Positions 8,494 through 16,137 of a stretch of DNA of 24,154 nucleotides are shown here, one piece after another. Source of the DNA: an uncultured Clostridium sp. (GTDB lineage: Bacteria; Bacillota; Clostridia; TANB77; CAG-508); assembly GCA_900553865.1 (NCBI GenBank), contig USFC01000014.1:1-24154 (forward strand), given 5' to 3'. The notes under the pieces are model-generated. The model saw only the letters and a list, made by a program, of their open reading frames with translations, ran no database searches and had not been told where the DNA came from. Each line of letters begins with the position of its first letter. Positions within the stretch are counted from its first letter, which is position 1. The position numbers and the translations under genes were made by a program.

Positions 8494-8907
8494 TTATCTT
8501 TCTAAATTTAACATTTGCCTTGCAAACTCTATTAAATCTTCTAAATGGTTTTCTATTACTTCTTTTAATATTTCTTCATCTATTTCTTTATAATCATGTA
8601 CAGCTATATTTCTAAATCCTATCATATTTTGCATGTTCTTTGACATCTCTTTTGAAATAATATTGTTATCTTCTAACTTTTTAAATGCTTCTTTTTTTGT
8701 TTGTGGAATTCCCAATTTTCTATTCGAAATAATATACATAGCTATATCTATTGTTGCTTCACACGCTCTTTGTAAATTTAAAACTATGCAATCCATTCTT
8801 CTATACTCTTCTAAGTTTTCAGGATTATTTTCATATTCTTCATTTATTCTGTTTATACATCTTTCTATTATTTCATATTTATTAATAATAACTGCCTCAT
8901 TTTCCAT
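8494..8907 (-). CDS. hepT: HepT-like HEPN ribonuclease toxin (DUF86)
   Basis: A 137-residue, all-helical HEPN-fold protein of the HepT/DUF86 family. The catalytic Rx4HxY motif is intact: Arg99, His104 and Tyr106 in GFRNIAVHDY. In studied systems HepT is an RNase toxin (reported to trim tRNA ends) that its nucleotidyltransferase partner inactivates by AMPylating the motif tyrosine. The start overlaps the end of mntA by 11 bases and a GGAGG site lies eight bases upstream of the ATG, giving antitoxin-first order and coupling. It is followed by argS after 13 bases. All active-site residues are present, so it should be a functional toxin. Confidence 0.9.
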   Translation of the reverse strand: MENEAVIINKYEIIERCINRINEEYENNPENLEEYRRMDCIVLNLQRACEATIDIAMYIISNRKLGIPQTKKEAFKKLEDNNIISKEMSKNMQNMIGFRNIAVHDYKEIDEEILKEVIENHLEDLIEFARQMLNLER

Positions 8908-9307
8908 AGATTTTACCTCCTTTTTTTATATTATCTATAATAGTTTTTCTACTTTCATTCAATTCTAAATATTCTCTATACATATCCAATTTATATAGTT
9001 CAAATTTTAAATCATCTTTTACATATATTGTAACGCCATTCATTAAAATTTCGTATCTTATACCATCCTGCGTATTATTTAAATCTATCAAATCTACATC
9101 TTTTTCAAATATATCTTCTAATTTTCTTTTTATTTCAAACAATTCCTTGGGCTGAATTTCTTTTTTTACCTTTATTGCTAAATCTACGTCACTTTCTGCA
9201 TTTTGACTATTTCTTGCATAACTTCCAAATAGCAAAATTGCTTCACATTCAAAATTACTTACTAAATATTGTTTTGCACTTTCTAATTTTTCTTTTATTT
9301 CTTCCAT
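8897..9307 (-). CDS. mntA: MntA-like minimal nucleotidyltransferase antitoxin
   Basis: A 136-residue minimal nucleotidyltransferase (MNT). The signature GSx10DxD is intact: Gly28-Ser29 in ILLFGSYARN, then Asp40 and Asp42 in ESDVDLAI. A third acidic position comes from KDVDLID near residue 72. MntA uses ATP to AMPylate and so silence HepT. The last roughly 35 residues form a charged helical tail (YREYLELNESRKTIIDN). AAAGGGG lies upstream of the ATG. First gene of the run that leads into hepT and argS. Only 25 bases separate it from the pfkA terminator hairpin. Confidence 0.9.
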   Translation of the reverse strand: MEEIKEKLESAKQYLVSNFECEAILLFGSYARNSQNAESDVDLAIKVKKEIQPKELFEIKRKLEDIFEKDVDLIDLNNTQDGIRYEILMNGVTIYVKDDLKFELYKLDMYREYLELNESRKTIIDNIKKGGKIYGK

Positions 9308-9324
9308 TGTCTAGCCCCTTTCTT

Positions 9325-9353
9325 ATTCTAACAAAAAAATCCATTTATTTCAA
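9325..9353 (-). promoter_or_regulatory. Candidate promoter of mntA-hepT-argS, embedded in the pfkA terminator
   Basis: On the minus strand, TTGAAA (9353-9348) and TAGAAT (9330-9325) are 17 bases apart. The -35 box lies in the loop and 3' arm of the terminator stem that ends pfkA transcripts. Start would be near 9318, leaving a very short leader beginning at or near the ribosome site, so the assignment is tentative. Confidence 0.4.
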
Positions 9354-9364
9354 TGGATTTTTTT
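9333..9364 (-). terminator. Rho-independent terminator after pfkA
   Basis: A perfect 13-bp stem (9333-9345 with 9352-9364) with a six-base loop. The A-run on one arm and T-run on the other make it work in either direction. On the minus strand the T-run lies at the 3' end, about 17 bases after the pfkA stop codon. Confidence 0.8.
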
Positions 9365-9380
9365 ATTTTATATATAATTT

Positions 9381-10520
9381 TTAGTCACCTAAGCAAATTC
9401 CTATATCTCTTGCTGTTTTTACTAAATCGTGGTCCATAGTAACTACTCTAACATTACTCTCTGCTGTTCCGCCTTGTACTGCTCCTATTGTTTTGTTGTT
9501 TCCTACTACTTCCTCTAGTGGAACATATCCAAGTTTTCCATCTTTTATTACTGTTAATACATTAAATTTTCCTTGTAGTGCAAGTTCCATTGCTTTTGCT
9601 CCATATTTTGTAGAAAGTACTCTATCAAATGCTGTTGGTGTTCCACCTCTTTGCATATATCCTAATACTGTACATCTAGCAGTTAAACCTGTTAATTTTT
9701 CTAATTCTTTTGCTACTTTTTCTCCTGCTCCGCCAAGTTGAATGTTTATAACTCCTTCTCCACCATCTCTGGTGTTTTGTACTGATACATCTCCACCCTT
9801 AGGAAATGCTCCTTCTGAAACTACTACTATACTAAAGTTTTTACCTATTGCTTGTCTTTTCTTTATTGCTTCTGCTGCTTTGTTTATATCATATGGAATT
9901 TCTGGAATTAAAGCTACATCTGCTCCTCCTGCTATGGCTGATTCTAATGCTATCCATCCGGCTTCTCTTCCCATTACTTCTAATACCATTATTCTATGGT
10001 GTGTTTCTGCTGTTGTGTGAAGTCTATCTAACGCTTCTGTTGCAACTGATACAGCTGTATTATATCCAAAAGTAATATCTGTACAGGCTACATCATTATC
10101 TATTGTTTTTGGAACTCCTATTAAATTTAATCCTCTTAGTGAAAAATCTCTTGCTGATTTTTGTGTACTATCTCCTCCTAATGTAAATATGCAATCAAAT
10201 CCATCTTCTTTTACATTTTGTACACATTTTTCTGATAAATCTTGGTATGTTACATTTCCATTTTCATCTACTACTTTGTAATGAAATACGTTTGCATTTG
10301 TAGATGATGATATTATTGAGCCACCTTTTTGTAATATTCCTGAAGCTGTATCTGCACTACTTAATCGTATGTAGTCATTTTTTAAAAGTCCACGATAGCC
10401 ATCTATAAATCCATAGCATTCTACGCCATTGCTTTCTGCCGTTTTTACTATTGCTCTTATTACTGCATTAAAACCTGATACATCGCCACCATTTGCTAGT
10501 ATTGCTACTTTTTTTACCAT
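9381..10520 (-). CDS. pfkA: 6-phosphofructokinase with atypical phosphoryl-donor site
   Basis: A 379-residue phosphofructokinase-family enzyme, which phosphorylates fructose 6-phosphate in glycolysis. The P-loop-like N-terminus reads NGGDVSGFNAVIRA, where most relatives have GGDxPGxN. The donor-site loop is LGGDSTQKSA (115-123) and the catalytic segment is PKTIDND (137-143). Lys138 in PKTIDND is typical of pyrophosphate-using or mixed-group enzymes, while classical ATP-PFK has Gly there. The residue after GGD is Ser118, neither the Gly of ATP enzymes nor the Asp of PPi enzymes. MGREAGW and the later substrate segments are intact. An AGGAGG site precedes the ATG. Donor (ATP or PPi) cannot be settled from sequence. 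Flanked by its own promoter and terminator, so probably monocistronic. Confidence 0.92.
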   Translation of the reverse strand: MVKKVAILANGGDVSGFNAVIRAIVKTAESNGVECYGFIDGYRGLLKNDYIRLSSADTASGILQKGGSIISSSTNANVFHYKVVDENGNVTYQDLSEKCVQNVKEDGFDCIFTLGGDSTQKSARDFSLRGLNLIGVPKTIDNDVACTDITFGYNTAVSVATEALDRLHTTAETHHRIMVLEVMGREAGWIALESAIAGGADVALIPEIPYDINKAAEAIKKRQAIGKNFSIVVVSEGAFPKGGDVSVQNTRDGGEGVINIQLGGAGEKVAKELEKLTGLTARCTVLGYMQRGGTPTAFDRVLSTKYGAKAMELALQGKFNVLTVIKDGKLGYVPLEEVVGNNKTIGAVQGGTAESNVRVVTMDHDLVKTARDIGICLGD

Positions 10521-10560
10521 AAAAATTCCTCCTAATATTTTTCATTTTTATATGACTTTT

Positions 10561-10588
10561 ATTATATCAATTATTTATTTTTTTACAA
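10561..10588 (-). promoter_or_regulatory. Candidate sigma-A promoter of pfkA
   Basis: On the minus strand, TTGTAA (10588-10583) and a perfect TATAAT (10566-10561) are 16 bases apart. The leader would be about 35 bases and contains the AGGAGG site. No hairpin was seen between spoIIIAH and this point, so some read-through from spoIIIA is possible. Confidence 0.5.
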
Positions 10589-10629
10589 CACATTTTTGGA
10601 ATTTTTATAAAAAATATATAAGTTTTATT

Positions 10630-11343
10630 TTATTTATTGCTAATATGTATATTGCTAATTTCGACTTGCATTTCTCTTTGTATAATGTTTTGTATTTGTG
10701 CAATTTGTTCTTGTTCTAATTTATCTGTTCTTACCACAACACTAATACTTTTATCGTTAACAAATATAACTAAATCTTCTATTTCTTTTGTTTTTATTAA
10801 ATTTTCACATATCATTATTTTATTTTTTATATCATTTATATTTTTTATTTCTGTTTGTGCTATTGATTTTTGTGTTTCACTTATTGTTTCATTTTCTAAT
10901 ATTTTTCTATAGCTTTCTATCATTTGTGAATACATAGTTTCTCTACTTAGTTTTGAAGATGAAAAGTATTCTTTTGTTTCTTTAGAAGTTGTACTTGTGG
11001 CTATACTATTGCTGGTGCTATTGGCATTTGTATCTGTAATATTAGTTCCAGCACTTGCGCTTGTTTGCTCTGAATTATTTTCTACTATTGCTGTTTCTTG
11101 TTCATTTTTTGTTTCTCCATTTTCGTTTGAAACTAATGTCTGTTCATTATTAGCTTTATCTATAATTCCATTACTGCTTACTAATTTTGCATCTCCTATT
11201 GATGCCATATCTGTTTTTTCTTCTGTGCTTGCACTTGTAGGAATTTCGCCTTCATGGTTTGTAGTATAGTTTAAATATCCTGCTGTTACAAGCATTAAAG
11301 CAATTACAATGATTATAATTTGGTTTCTTTTTAATATTTTCAT
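10630..11343 (-). CDS. spoIIIAH: Stage III sporulation protein AH
   Basis: A 237-residue mother-cell membrane protein. One transmembrane helix (about 9-26) is followed by a long Ser/Thr/Glu/Asn-rich linker (to about 125). The C-terminal domain is a ring-building YscJ/FliF-like fold: YFSSSKLSRETMYSQMIESY, a stretch ending with NDIKNKIMICENLIKTK, then DLVIFVNDKSISVVV. In known sporulators SpoIIIAH crosses the intermembrane space and binds forespore SpoIIQ, forming the outer ring of the feeding-tube channel. Last gene of the spoIIIA operon. GGAGG lies 12 bases upstream of the ATG. No clear terminator follows. Confidence 0.93.
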   Translation of the reverse strand: MKILKRNQIIIIVIALMLVTAGYLNYTTNHEGEIPTSASTEEKTDMASIGDAKLVSSNGIIDKANNEQTLVSNENGETKNEQETAIVENNSEQTSASAGTNITDTNANSTSNSIATSTTSKETKEYFSSSKLSRETMYSQMIESYRKILENETISETQKSIAQTEIKNINDIKNKIMICENLIKTKEIEDLVIFVNDKSISVVVRTDKLEQEQIAQIQNIIQREMQVEISNIHISNK

Positions 11344-11400
11344 AAATTTTCTTTTCCTCCACTCGCATTTTTAATAGCACTTATATTGTGCTTATTACTT

Positions 11401-12026
11401 CTAATTTTCTACCATTTCAAAGACTTGTATTTTATGTGTTTCTAATCCTGTTGCCGCTTCTATTGCTTGCATTATATTTGCTTTTATCTCACTATTTTTT
11501 GCTCCTTGTGCTGTTACAACTGCTCCTTCTATTTTAGGCTTTATTACACTTTGGGTTACTGGCACTTTTTCTCCATTTATCTCTTGATATATCACTTCTT
11601 TTTTGTTATTTTCCTGAGTTATTTTTCTACTTCCGACCTCCGTTTGTCGCTTTCTTCTGTGTCGCTTTTCGTACTATCTTCGTTATACATTGCTACCACT
11701 TGGCTGGTTTGTGAATATGTAATAAGTACTTTTACTTTTCCAACCCCTTGTATATTTTGAAGTATATTTTCTAATTTTTGTTCTAATTCATTGCTATTTT
11801 CTGTTTCAGTTTGCACTTGCTCCTTTGCAAGCGTTTTTCCCACATCTGATTGCACATTTTCTTTGCTTTCTTTTTTGTTATCTTTATTCCATATTGTATT
11901 TATTATAATTACTGTAATAATAAGTATGATAATGAATACTACTAAATTTTCTATTTTCTTTTTATTATCTTCGTCTTTCCTTAGTATAAAATTTTCCTTT
12001 ATTCTCTTTAGCTTTTCTTGTAACAT
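11401..12026 (-). CDS. spoIIIAG: Stage III sporulation protein AG, reading frame interrupted at two CGG codons
   Basis: SpoIIIAG forms a large ring of the SpoIIIA-SpoIIQ channel. The N-terminal reading has a cytosolic basic start, a transmembrane helix (VVFIIILIITVIIINTIW) and the conserved KVLITYSQTSQVVAMYNED segment. It then runs into a TAA at 11621-11619. The conserved C-terminus (VPVTQSVIKPKIEGAVVTAQ, ending at 11401) lies in another frame. Skipping one C at 11642 and one at 11635 joins the halves as SDK-GGG-SRKITQEN, matching the glycine-rich motif expected there, and gives 207 residues. Both skipped bases are the first base of an in-frame CGG. I chose the ATG at 12026 (AAGAAGGG just upstream, after the spoIIIAF stop). 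An upstream ATG at 12068 overlaps spoIIIAF and has no ribosome site. Either damaged, mis-sequenced or recoded. Confidence 0.85.
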
Positions 12027-12042
12027 TTTATCCCTTCTTTCT

Positions 12043-12687
12043 TTAGTAAATAGTGATTTGTTTTTCATTTATTTCATATACGGATGTTAGATATTTCTTT
12101 ATTTTATTTTTTTCTTCATTACTAATACTACTTTCGTTTGTTTGACTTTTGGTTTCATTTTCAGAATCATTAAAATTATTTTGCCCCACTTTAATTTCTA
12201 TTTTTTCTACTTCATTTATATGTATATTATTTTCAGCCATTTCTGCCTTTGTGCTATCTACCATTTCTTTTAGATATATTTTCATGGATTTAATATCATA
12301 TTTTTCATTGTCTTCTACCTGAACTTCAACATCTTTTATCAAATATTCTTTATCCTCTAATTTTGCTTTTATGTCTTTTTCTAAGTTTGCTACATATATT
12401 TGTTTAATACTGTCTTCATTGGTTTTATCTATATTTGTATTTTGAGAACTTACTTCATACGTTTCCATTTTTTTAGTATATGAATCTATATCAATTAAGG
12501 AAGATATTTCAAAGTTTGAATTGAAAAATTTGTTTACCACTGGTGTTATTATTTGAAATACTACATATATGCCAAGTACTACTTTTATATATTTTTTATT
12601 GTTTCCATTTGGTAATATCATTTGAATAATACTTGCTATTACTACAGCTACTACTATTCCTTGCAGCCAATTATTCAAAAACTCCAT
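12043..12687 (-). CDS. spoIIIAF: Stage III sporulation protein AF
   Basis: A 214-residue membrane protein. The N-terminus has two helices (about 8-24 and 34-52) in the family pattern LNNWLQGIVVAVVIASIIQMILPNG and YIKVVLGIYVVFQIITPV. The rest is a soluble domain facing the intermembrane space, ending in KKYLTSVYEINEKQITIY. It belongs to the SpoIIIA channel complex and is thought to cap or assemble with AG and AH rings. AGGAAGG lies upstream of the ATG. The stop is 16 bases before the chosen spoIIIAG start. Confidence 0.92.
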   Translation of the reverse strand: MEFLNNWLQGIVVAVVIASIIQMILPNGNNKKYIKVVLGIYVVFQIITPVVNKFFNSNFEISSLIDIDSYTKKMETYEVSSQNTNIDKTNEDSIKQIYVANLEKDIKAKLEDKEYLIKDVEVQVEDNEKYDIKSMKIYLKEMVDSTKAEMAENNIHINEVEKIEIKVGQNNFNDSENETKSQTNESSISNEEKNKIKKYLTSVYEINEKQITIY

Positions 12688-12713
12688 ATTAACTTTCCTT
12701 CCTATTTATATAT

Positions 12714-13886
12714 CTACCTATACATTAACCCACTATTAGATATTTTCATTACAAGTGTTGTTCCAATTATAAGCATAACCGCTAAGCTGCATAGTATGGC
12801 AAGTAGCACTCTAAAGGTATCGCCTATTTCAGATAAAAGCTTTACTATTTTTGCATCTGCTATTGGTTCGCAAATAGCAGAGCCTATGTAATATGTTGTC
12901 ATTAGTAAAACTAGCTTTATTATAGGCGTAATGCAAATTCCTAATATAACAATAACTCCTACTATTCCAACTGCATTTTTTAATATTGATGTACAACCTA
13001 TTACTGTATCTACGGCATCTCCTAATATTTTTCCTACTACTGGAATAAAACTAGAAACTGCTGCTTTTGCAGTTTTTGCAGTAATTCCGTCTACACTACT
13101 GCTTAAGCTTCCTTCTACAGAAACCAAGCTTACAAATAGGGTAAGCACCACTCCTAAAATCCACACAACACTTGACTTAAAGAACTTTGACAATTTGTCT
13201 AGTTGTACATATTCTGAGATTTTAGATACTATTCCTAAAACTGTAGAAGCTAGCACCATAGGAATTATAATATTTGAGATAAAATTTCCTATAAATGTAA
13301 CCATAAATAAAAGTACTGGTTGCAGCAAATTGGCTGATATCATATTTCCTGTAGTTAGTACCAATGTAAATAGCAACGGTATAAGTGTATTTGAAAATGC
13401 AATTAAATTATTTACAGAGTCTTTTACCATGCTAATTACTTGACTAAAATTACTCATTATAAGTGTTACTATTAATATGTATTGTACATAATAGCTGATT
13501 TTTGCTATGCCTTGATTTTCTAATCCTTCGCTAATGCTTTTTAATATGCTATGTATTATTATTACAATCATAATACTTGCTATTGTTCGAACTGAATTTA
13601 AGGTTTCTTTTCCTACTACTTTTAATATTCCTTTTCCTAATTCCTTGTTATCTATATTCCCTGTTATTGCCGAATTTAGTAGTTCACTAAAATCTATATC
13701 GTCAAATACATTTGAGGTGTACTTTTTAGCTTCTTCTATAAACTTACCAATATTTACACTATCTTTTTGGGTTTGTATTATTTTCTCTTGTGATACTTCT
13801 GTTGTTTCATTTTCTGCATTACAACCGGAAGGATATAATAATAAAATAATTAATATTAAATTTAAAATTATTTTTATTTTTCTCAT
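12714..13886 (-). CDS. spoIIIAE: Stage III sporulation protein AE
   Basis: A 390-residue polytopic membrane protein, the largest membrane component of the SpoIIIA channel. It has a signal-peptide-like N-terminus (KIILNLILIILLLYPSGC) followed by an extracytoplasmic segment (about 25-105). About seven hydrophobic helices follow, including TVLGIVSKISEYVQLDKLSKF and the well-conserved SSSVDGITAKTAKAA and FIPVVGKILGDAVDT segments between helices. The Cys near residue 22 sits in an imperfect lipobox (PSGC), so lipidation is uncertain. AAAAGGAAAG lies upstream of the ATG. Length is normal for the family. Confidence 0.95.
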   Translation of the reverse strand: MRKIKIILNLILIILLLYPSGCNAENETTEVSQEKIIQTQKDSVNIGKFIEEAKKYTSNVFDDIDFSELLNSAITGNIDNKELGKGILKVVGKETLNSVRTIASIMIVIIIHSILKSISEGLENQGIAKISYYVQYILIVTLIMSNFSQVISMVKDSVNNLIAFSNTLIPLLFTLVLTTGNMISANLLQPVLLFMVTFIGNFISNIIIPMVLASTVLGIVSKISEYVQLDKLSKFFKSSVVWILGVVLTLFVSLVSVEGSLSSSVDGITAKTAKAAVSSFIPVVGKILGDAVDTVIGCTSILKNAVGIVGVIVILGICITPIIKLVLLMTTYYIGSAICEPIADAKIVKLLSEIGDTFRVLLAILCSLAVMLIIGTTLVMKISNSGLMYR

Positions 13887-13938
13887 TTGCTTTCCTTTTT
13901 TATTTTATGGATTAGCTTGATAATTTCAGAATTTTTAA

Positions 13939-14325
13939 TTATGGCAAAATCTTCAATAAAGTTTCTAACAGGCCTGCCATAATTGGTATCGTCATAGAAA
14001 CCATTATTACTTTTCCTCCCATATCTACTTTGCTTGCTATTGCCGTTTCGCCTGAATCTTTGCAAATGCTTACTGCAAATTCTGTTAAAATGGCAATTCC
14101 TGTTATTTTTACTAGCAAAGTAACAAATTCTTTATGTATAGAAATTTTATTTGTAAGGTTATTTATAAGCTCTATAATTCCAGATATTTTTGAAAATATT
14201 AGCGCTAATATTAGTGCACCTGCCAGTAGTGAAACATAAATTGTGAATTCTGGTTTATATTGTTTTAATATTATAATTAAAATCAGTGCCACTAAGCCAA
14301 TCCCAATAATTTTTATTATCTCCAT
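13939..14325 (-). CDS. spoIIIAD: Stage III sporulation protein AD
   Basis: A small membrane protein of 128 residues with four predicted helices (about 4-20, 27-45, 66-85 and 102-122). The family pattern is visible: an EIIKIIGIGLVALIL start, then LVKITGIAILTEFAVSICKDSGETAIASKVDMGGKVIM. SpoIIIAC and AD are thought to form an integral-membrane base of the channel. The ribosome site is weak (AAAAGAG), so translation may be coupled to spoIIIAC just upstream. A 52-base gap separates it from spoIIIAE. Confidence 0.94.
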   Translation of the reverse strand: MEIIKIIGIGLVALILIIILKQYKPEFTIYVSLLAGALILALIFSKISGIIELINNLTNKISIHKEFVTLLVKITGIAILTEFAVSICKDSGETAIASKVDMGGKVIMVSMTIPIMAGLLETLLKILP

Positions 14326-14340
14326 ATTTTTTTCTCTTTT

Positions 14341-14535
14341 CTAAAGATTAAAAATTGTTCTAACTGTTTCAAACAAAGTACTTATTTCTCGAATTACCAT
14401 TGTAAGCACTATTATCAAACCTGCTAAGGTCGTCATCATCGCTTGGTCTTCTCTGCCGGCACGAACTAATACTTGATGTAAAACTGCTACTAATATTCCT
14501 ATAGCTGCAATTTTAAATAATAAATTAATATCCAT
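14341..14535 (-). CDS. spoIIIAC: Stage III sporulation protein AC
   Basis: A 64-residue, two-helix membrane protein starting MDINLLFKIAAIGILVAVLH, the normal SpoIIIAC beginning. A second helix follows after RAGREDQAMMTTLAG. I prefer the ATG at 14535 over one at 14556: the longer form adds seven charged residues absent from known relatives. The AAAGGA preceding the second ATG (11-base gap) lies inside that extension, whereas no good site precedes the first. Works with SpoIIIAD at the base of the channel. Confidence 0.9.
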   Translation of the reverse strand: MDINLLFKIAAIGILVAVLHQVLVRAGREDQAMMTTLAGLIIVLTMVIREISTLFETVRTIFNL

Positions 14536-14583
14536 TTTATTTTCATTCCTTTCCATCTTTAGTTTATATCTTACAAATTTTTC

Positions 14584-15102
14584 CTATATTAGAACAATTA
14601 CCATAGCCAGTCCTATTGTTACACCTAAGGTTTTGTACATTTTTACACTTTTTTTGCTTTCTTCTTCTGCCTTTTCTATTTGTGTGTCTAAAAAATTATC
14701 TACTAATTCTATTTCATTTACTTGGCCTTCTATATCGACTTTTCCTAGCAAATTGCTTAATCCTTTTAATATTTCTATATCTTCTTTTTTTAAGTTCGTG
14801 GTTTGACTTTCTAATGCTTTTAACCATGCTTTACCTGCTGGAAGTTCTTCCATTTTCTTGGCAGCAGCTTTAAATATATTACTAATGCTTTTTGCCTCCG
14901 AAATTTCCTTGTTTCCTATTTCTAAAAATATTTCTGGTATTGGCTCATATGTTAATTTTATTTTTGTAGCAAAAATAGCAAGGCAGGACTTCATTTCTTT
15001 TAATTCCATTACTCTATTTTTATATTTTTTTGAAATTAACACTCCTATATAGCTACTAGAAGTTAAAACTAACAATAATATAATATATTTAATTATTTGC
15101 AT
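14584..15102 (-). CDS. spoIIIAB: Stage III sporulation protein AB
   Basis: A 172-residue protein with an N-terminal helix (about 4-22), a helical cytoplasmic domain and a C-terminal helix (LGVTIGLAMVIVLI). The domain resembles the GspF fold of type II secretion platforms. Family motifs LKEMKSCLAIFATKIKLTYEPIPEIF and LLGKVDIEGQVNEIELVD are present. It is expected to couple the SpoIIIAA ATPase to the membrane channel. AAAGGACAAGG lies upstream. The 70 bases between spoIIIAA and this gene are the longest gap in the operon and hold nothing recognisable. Confidence 0.93.
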   Translation of the reverse strand: MQIIKYIILLLVLTSSSYIGVLISKKYKNRVMELKEMKSCLAIFATKIKLTYEPIPEIFLEIGNKEISEAKSISNIFKAAAKKMEELPAGKAWLKALESQTTNLKKEDIEILKGLSNLLGKVDIEGQVNEIELVDNFLDTQIEKAEEESKKSVKMYKTLGVTIGLAMVIVLI

Positions 15103-15172
15103 ATGTACCTTGTCCTTTTTCTTTTGCTTTTTATATATGTATATTCAGCTTCTTGGTTTTTAGAACTTATTT

Positions 15173-16126
15173 TTAATTTTTTGTATAAAGCATATATTGT
15201 TTTTCTATTTTATTTAGAGCGTATACCTTTTCTATGTCACCTTTTTCTTTTGTATCACTCAAAAATATAATTCTTTCAAAGATTCCATTTTCGCTCAGTT
15301 CTCTTAAAGTTGGATTTATTTTTATATCTTCAATAGAAGAACCATGTGCTGTAAAAATTCCTTTTATTCCAGAGCAAATTGCATACATTATTGGCTTTAC
15401 TTCATCTTTGTTTCCTATTTCGTCTGCTACAATTACCTTTGGAGCCATGCTTCTTATAAGCATAGTTAATCCAAGTGCTTTACTTACATTGTCTAGCACG
15501 TCAGTTCTAATTCCTATATCATTTTGAGGCACACCTCTATACATAGCTGCAATTTCTCCTCTTTCATCTACTACTCCTATATTTATTCCCTTGTATCTTA
15601 TTTGCTCTATGCCATTGCTCAATTTTCTTACTAAATCCCTTAATATAGTTGTTTTTCCTACTCCAGGAGGTGAAACTATTAAAGTATTATAGATAGAGTT
15701 CTCATCTTCTTTTATTACATATGGTATTAATTTTGCGCTACAACCAATAACTTGTTTTGCTATACGAAAATTAAGGCTGGAAACATAGTTCATATTGGCT
15801 ACTTTTCCATCCTTCATAACAACATTTCCAGTTATACCAACTCTGTGCCCACCTTGCATAGTAATATATCCATTGCAAATTTGACTTTGATAACTATAAA
15901 TTGAGTTATCACAAATATGTTGAAGTGTTTCCAATATCTCTTCTTGTTTAACAATATATTCAATTTTTCTTTCCTCTTGACCGATTTTCAAAATAATAGG
16001 TCTATTAGCACGAATTCTAATTTCCTCTAATAAGTTCAAATTAATATTTTCAGATAAAAAGCAATCTTCAATTCTTTTTGAAATTCTAATTGGAAAACAT
16101 CTCAAAATACTACTAATGCAAACCAT
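15173..16126 (-). CDS. spoIIIAA: Stage III sporulation protein AA (secretion-type ATPase)
   Basis: A 317-residue ATPase of the type II/IV secretion superfamily that powers or assembles the SpoIIIA channel. The N-terminal domain carries LLEEIRIRANRPIIL and the conserved NGYITMQGGHRVGITG (85-100). The ATPase core has Walker A SPPGVGKTT (152-160), the acidic GVVDERGEIA (184-193) and the late VIVADEIGNKDEV Walker B region. A strong GAGGAGGGG sits about four bases before the ATG at 16126. First gene of the operon. Its leader is a long nested palindrome, and a possible sigma-E-like promoter lies at 16272-16299. Confidence 0.96.
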   Translation of the reverse strand: MVCISSILRCFPIRISKRIEDCFLSENINLNLLEEIRIRANRPIILKIGQEERKIEYIVKQEEILETLQHICDNSIYSYQSQICNGYITMQGGHRVGITGNVVMKDGKVANMNYVSSLNFRIAKQVIGCSAKLIPYVIKEDENSIYNTLIVSPPGVGKTTILRDLVRKLSNGIEQIRYKGINIGVVDERGEIAAMYRGVPQNDIGIRTDVLDNVSKALGLTMLIRSMAPKVIVADEIGNKDEVKPIMYAICSGIKGIFTAHGSSIEDIKINPTLRELSENGIFERIIFLSDTKEKGDIEKVYALNKIEKQYMLYTKN

Positions 16127-16137
16127 TTCCCCTCCTC

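Noticed and set aside
9308..9380. Riboswitch or T-box upstream of the argS unit
   Set aside because: The space is only about 70 bases and is fully explained by the pfkA terminator and a possible promoter; no T-box sequence was found.
12027..12068. Longer start for spoIIIAG
   Set aside because: No ribosome site before it and it overlaps spoIIIAF; the ATG at 12026 has AAGAAGGG directly upstream.
12931..13443. A 170-codon plus-strand open frame
   Set aside because: It is the antisense shadow of spoIIIAE, whose protein is a clear family match; no ribosome site or family signature on this strand.
13883..14065. A 60-codon minus-strand frame between spoIIIAE and spoIIIAD
   Set aside because: It lies mostly inside spoIIIAD in another frame; the basic, repetitive product matches no family, while spoIIIAD is certain.
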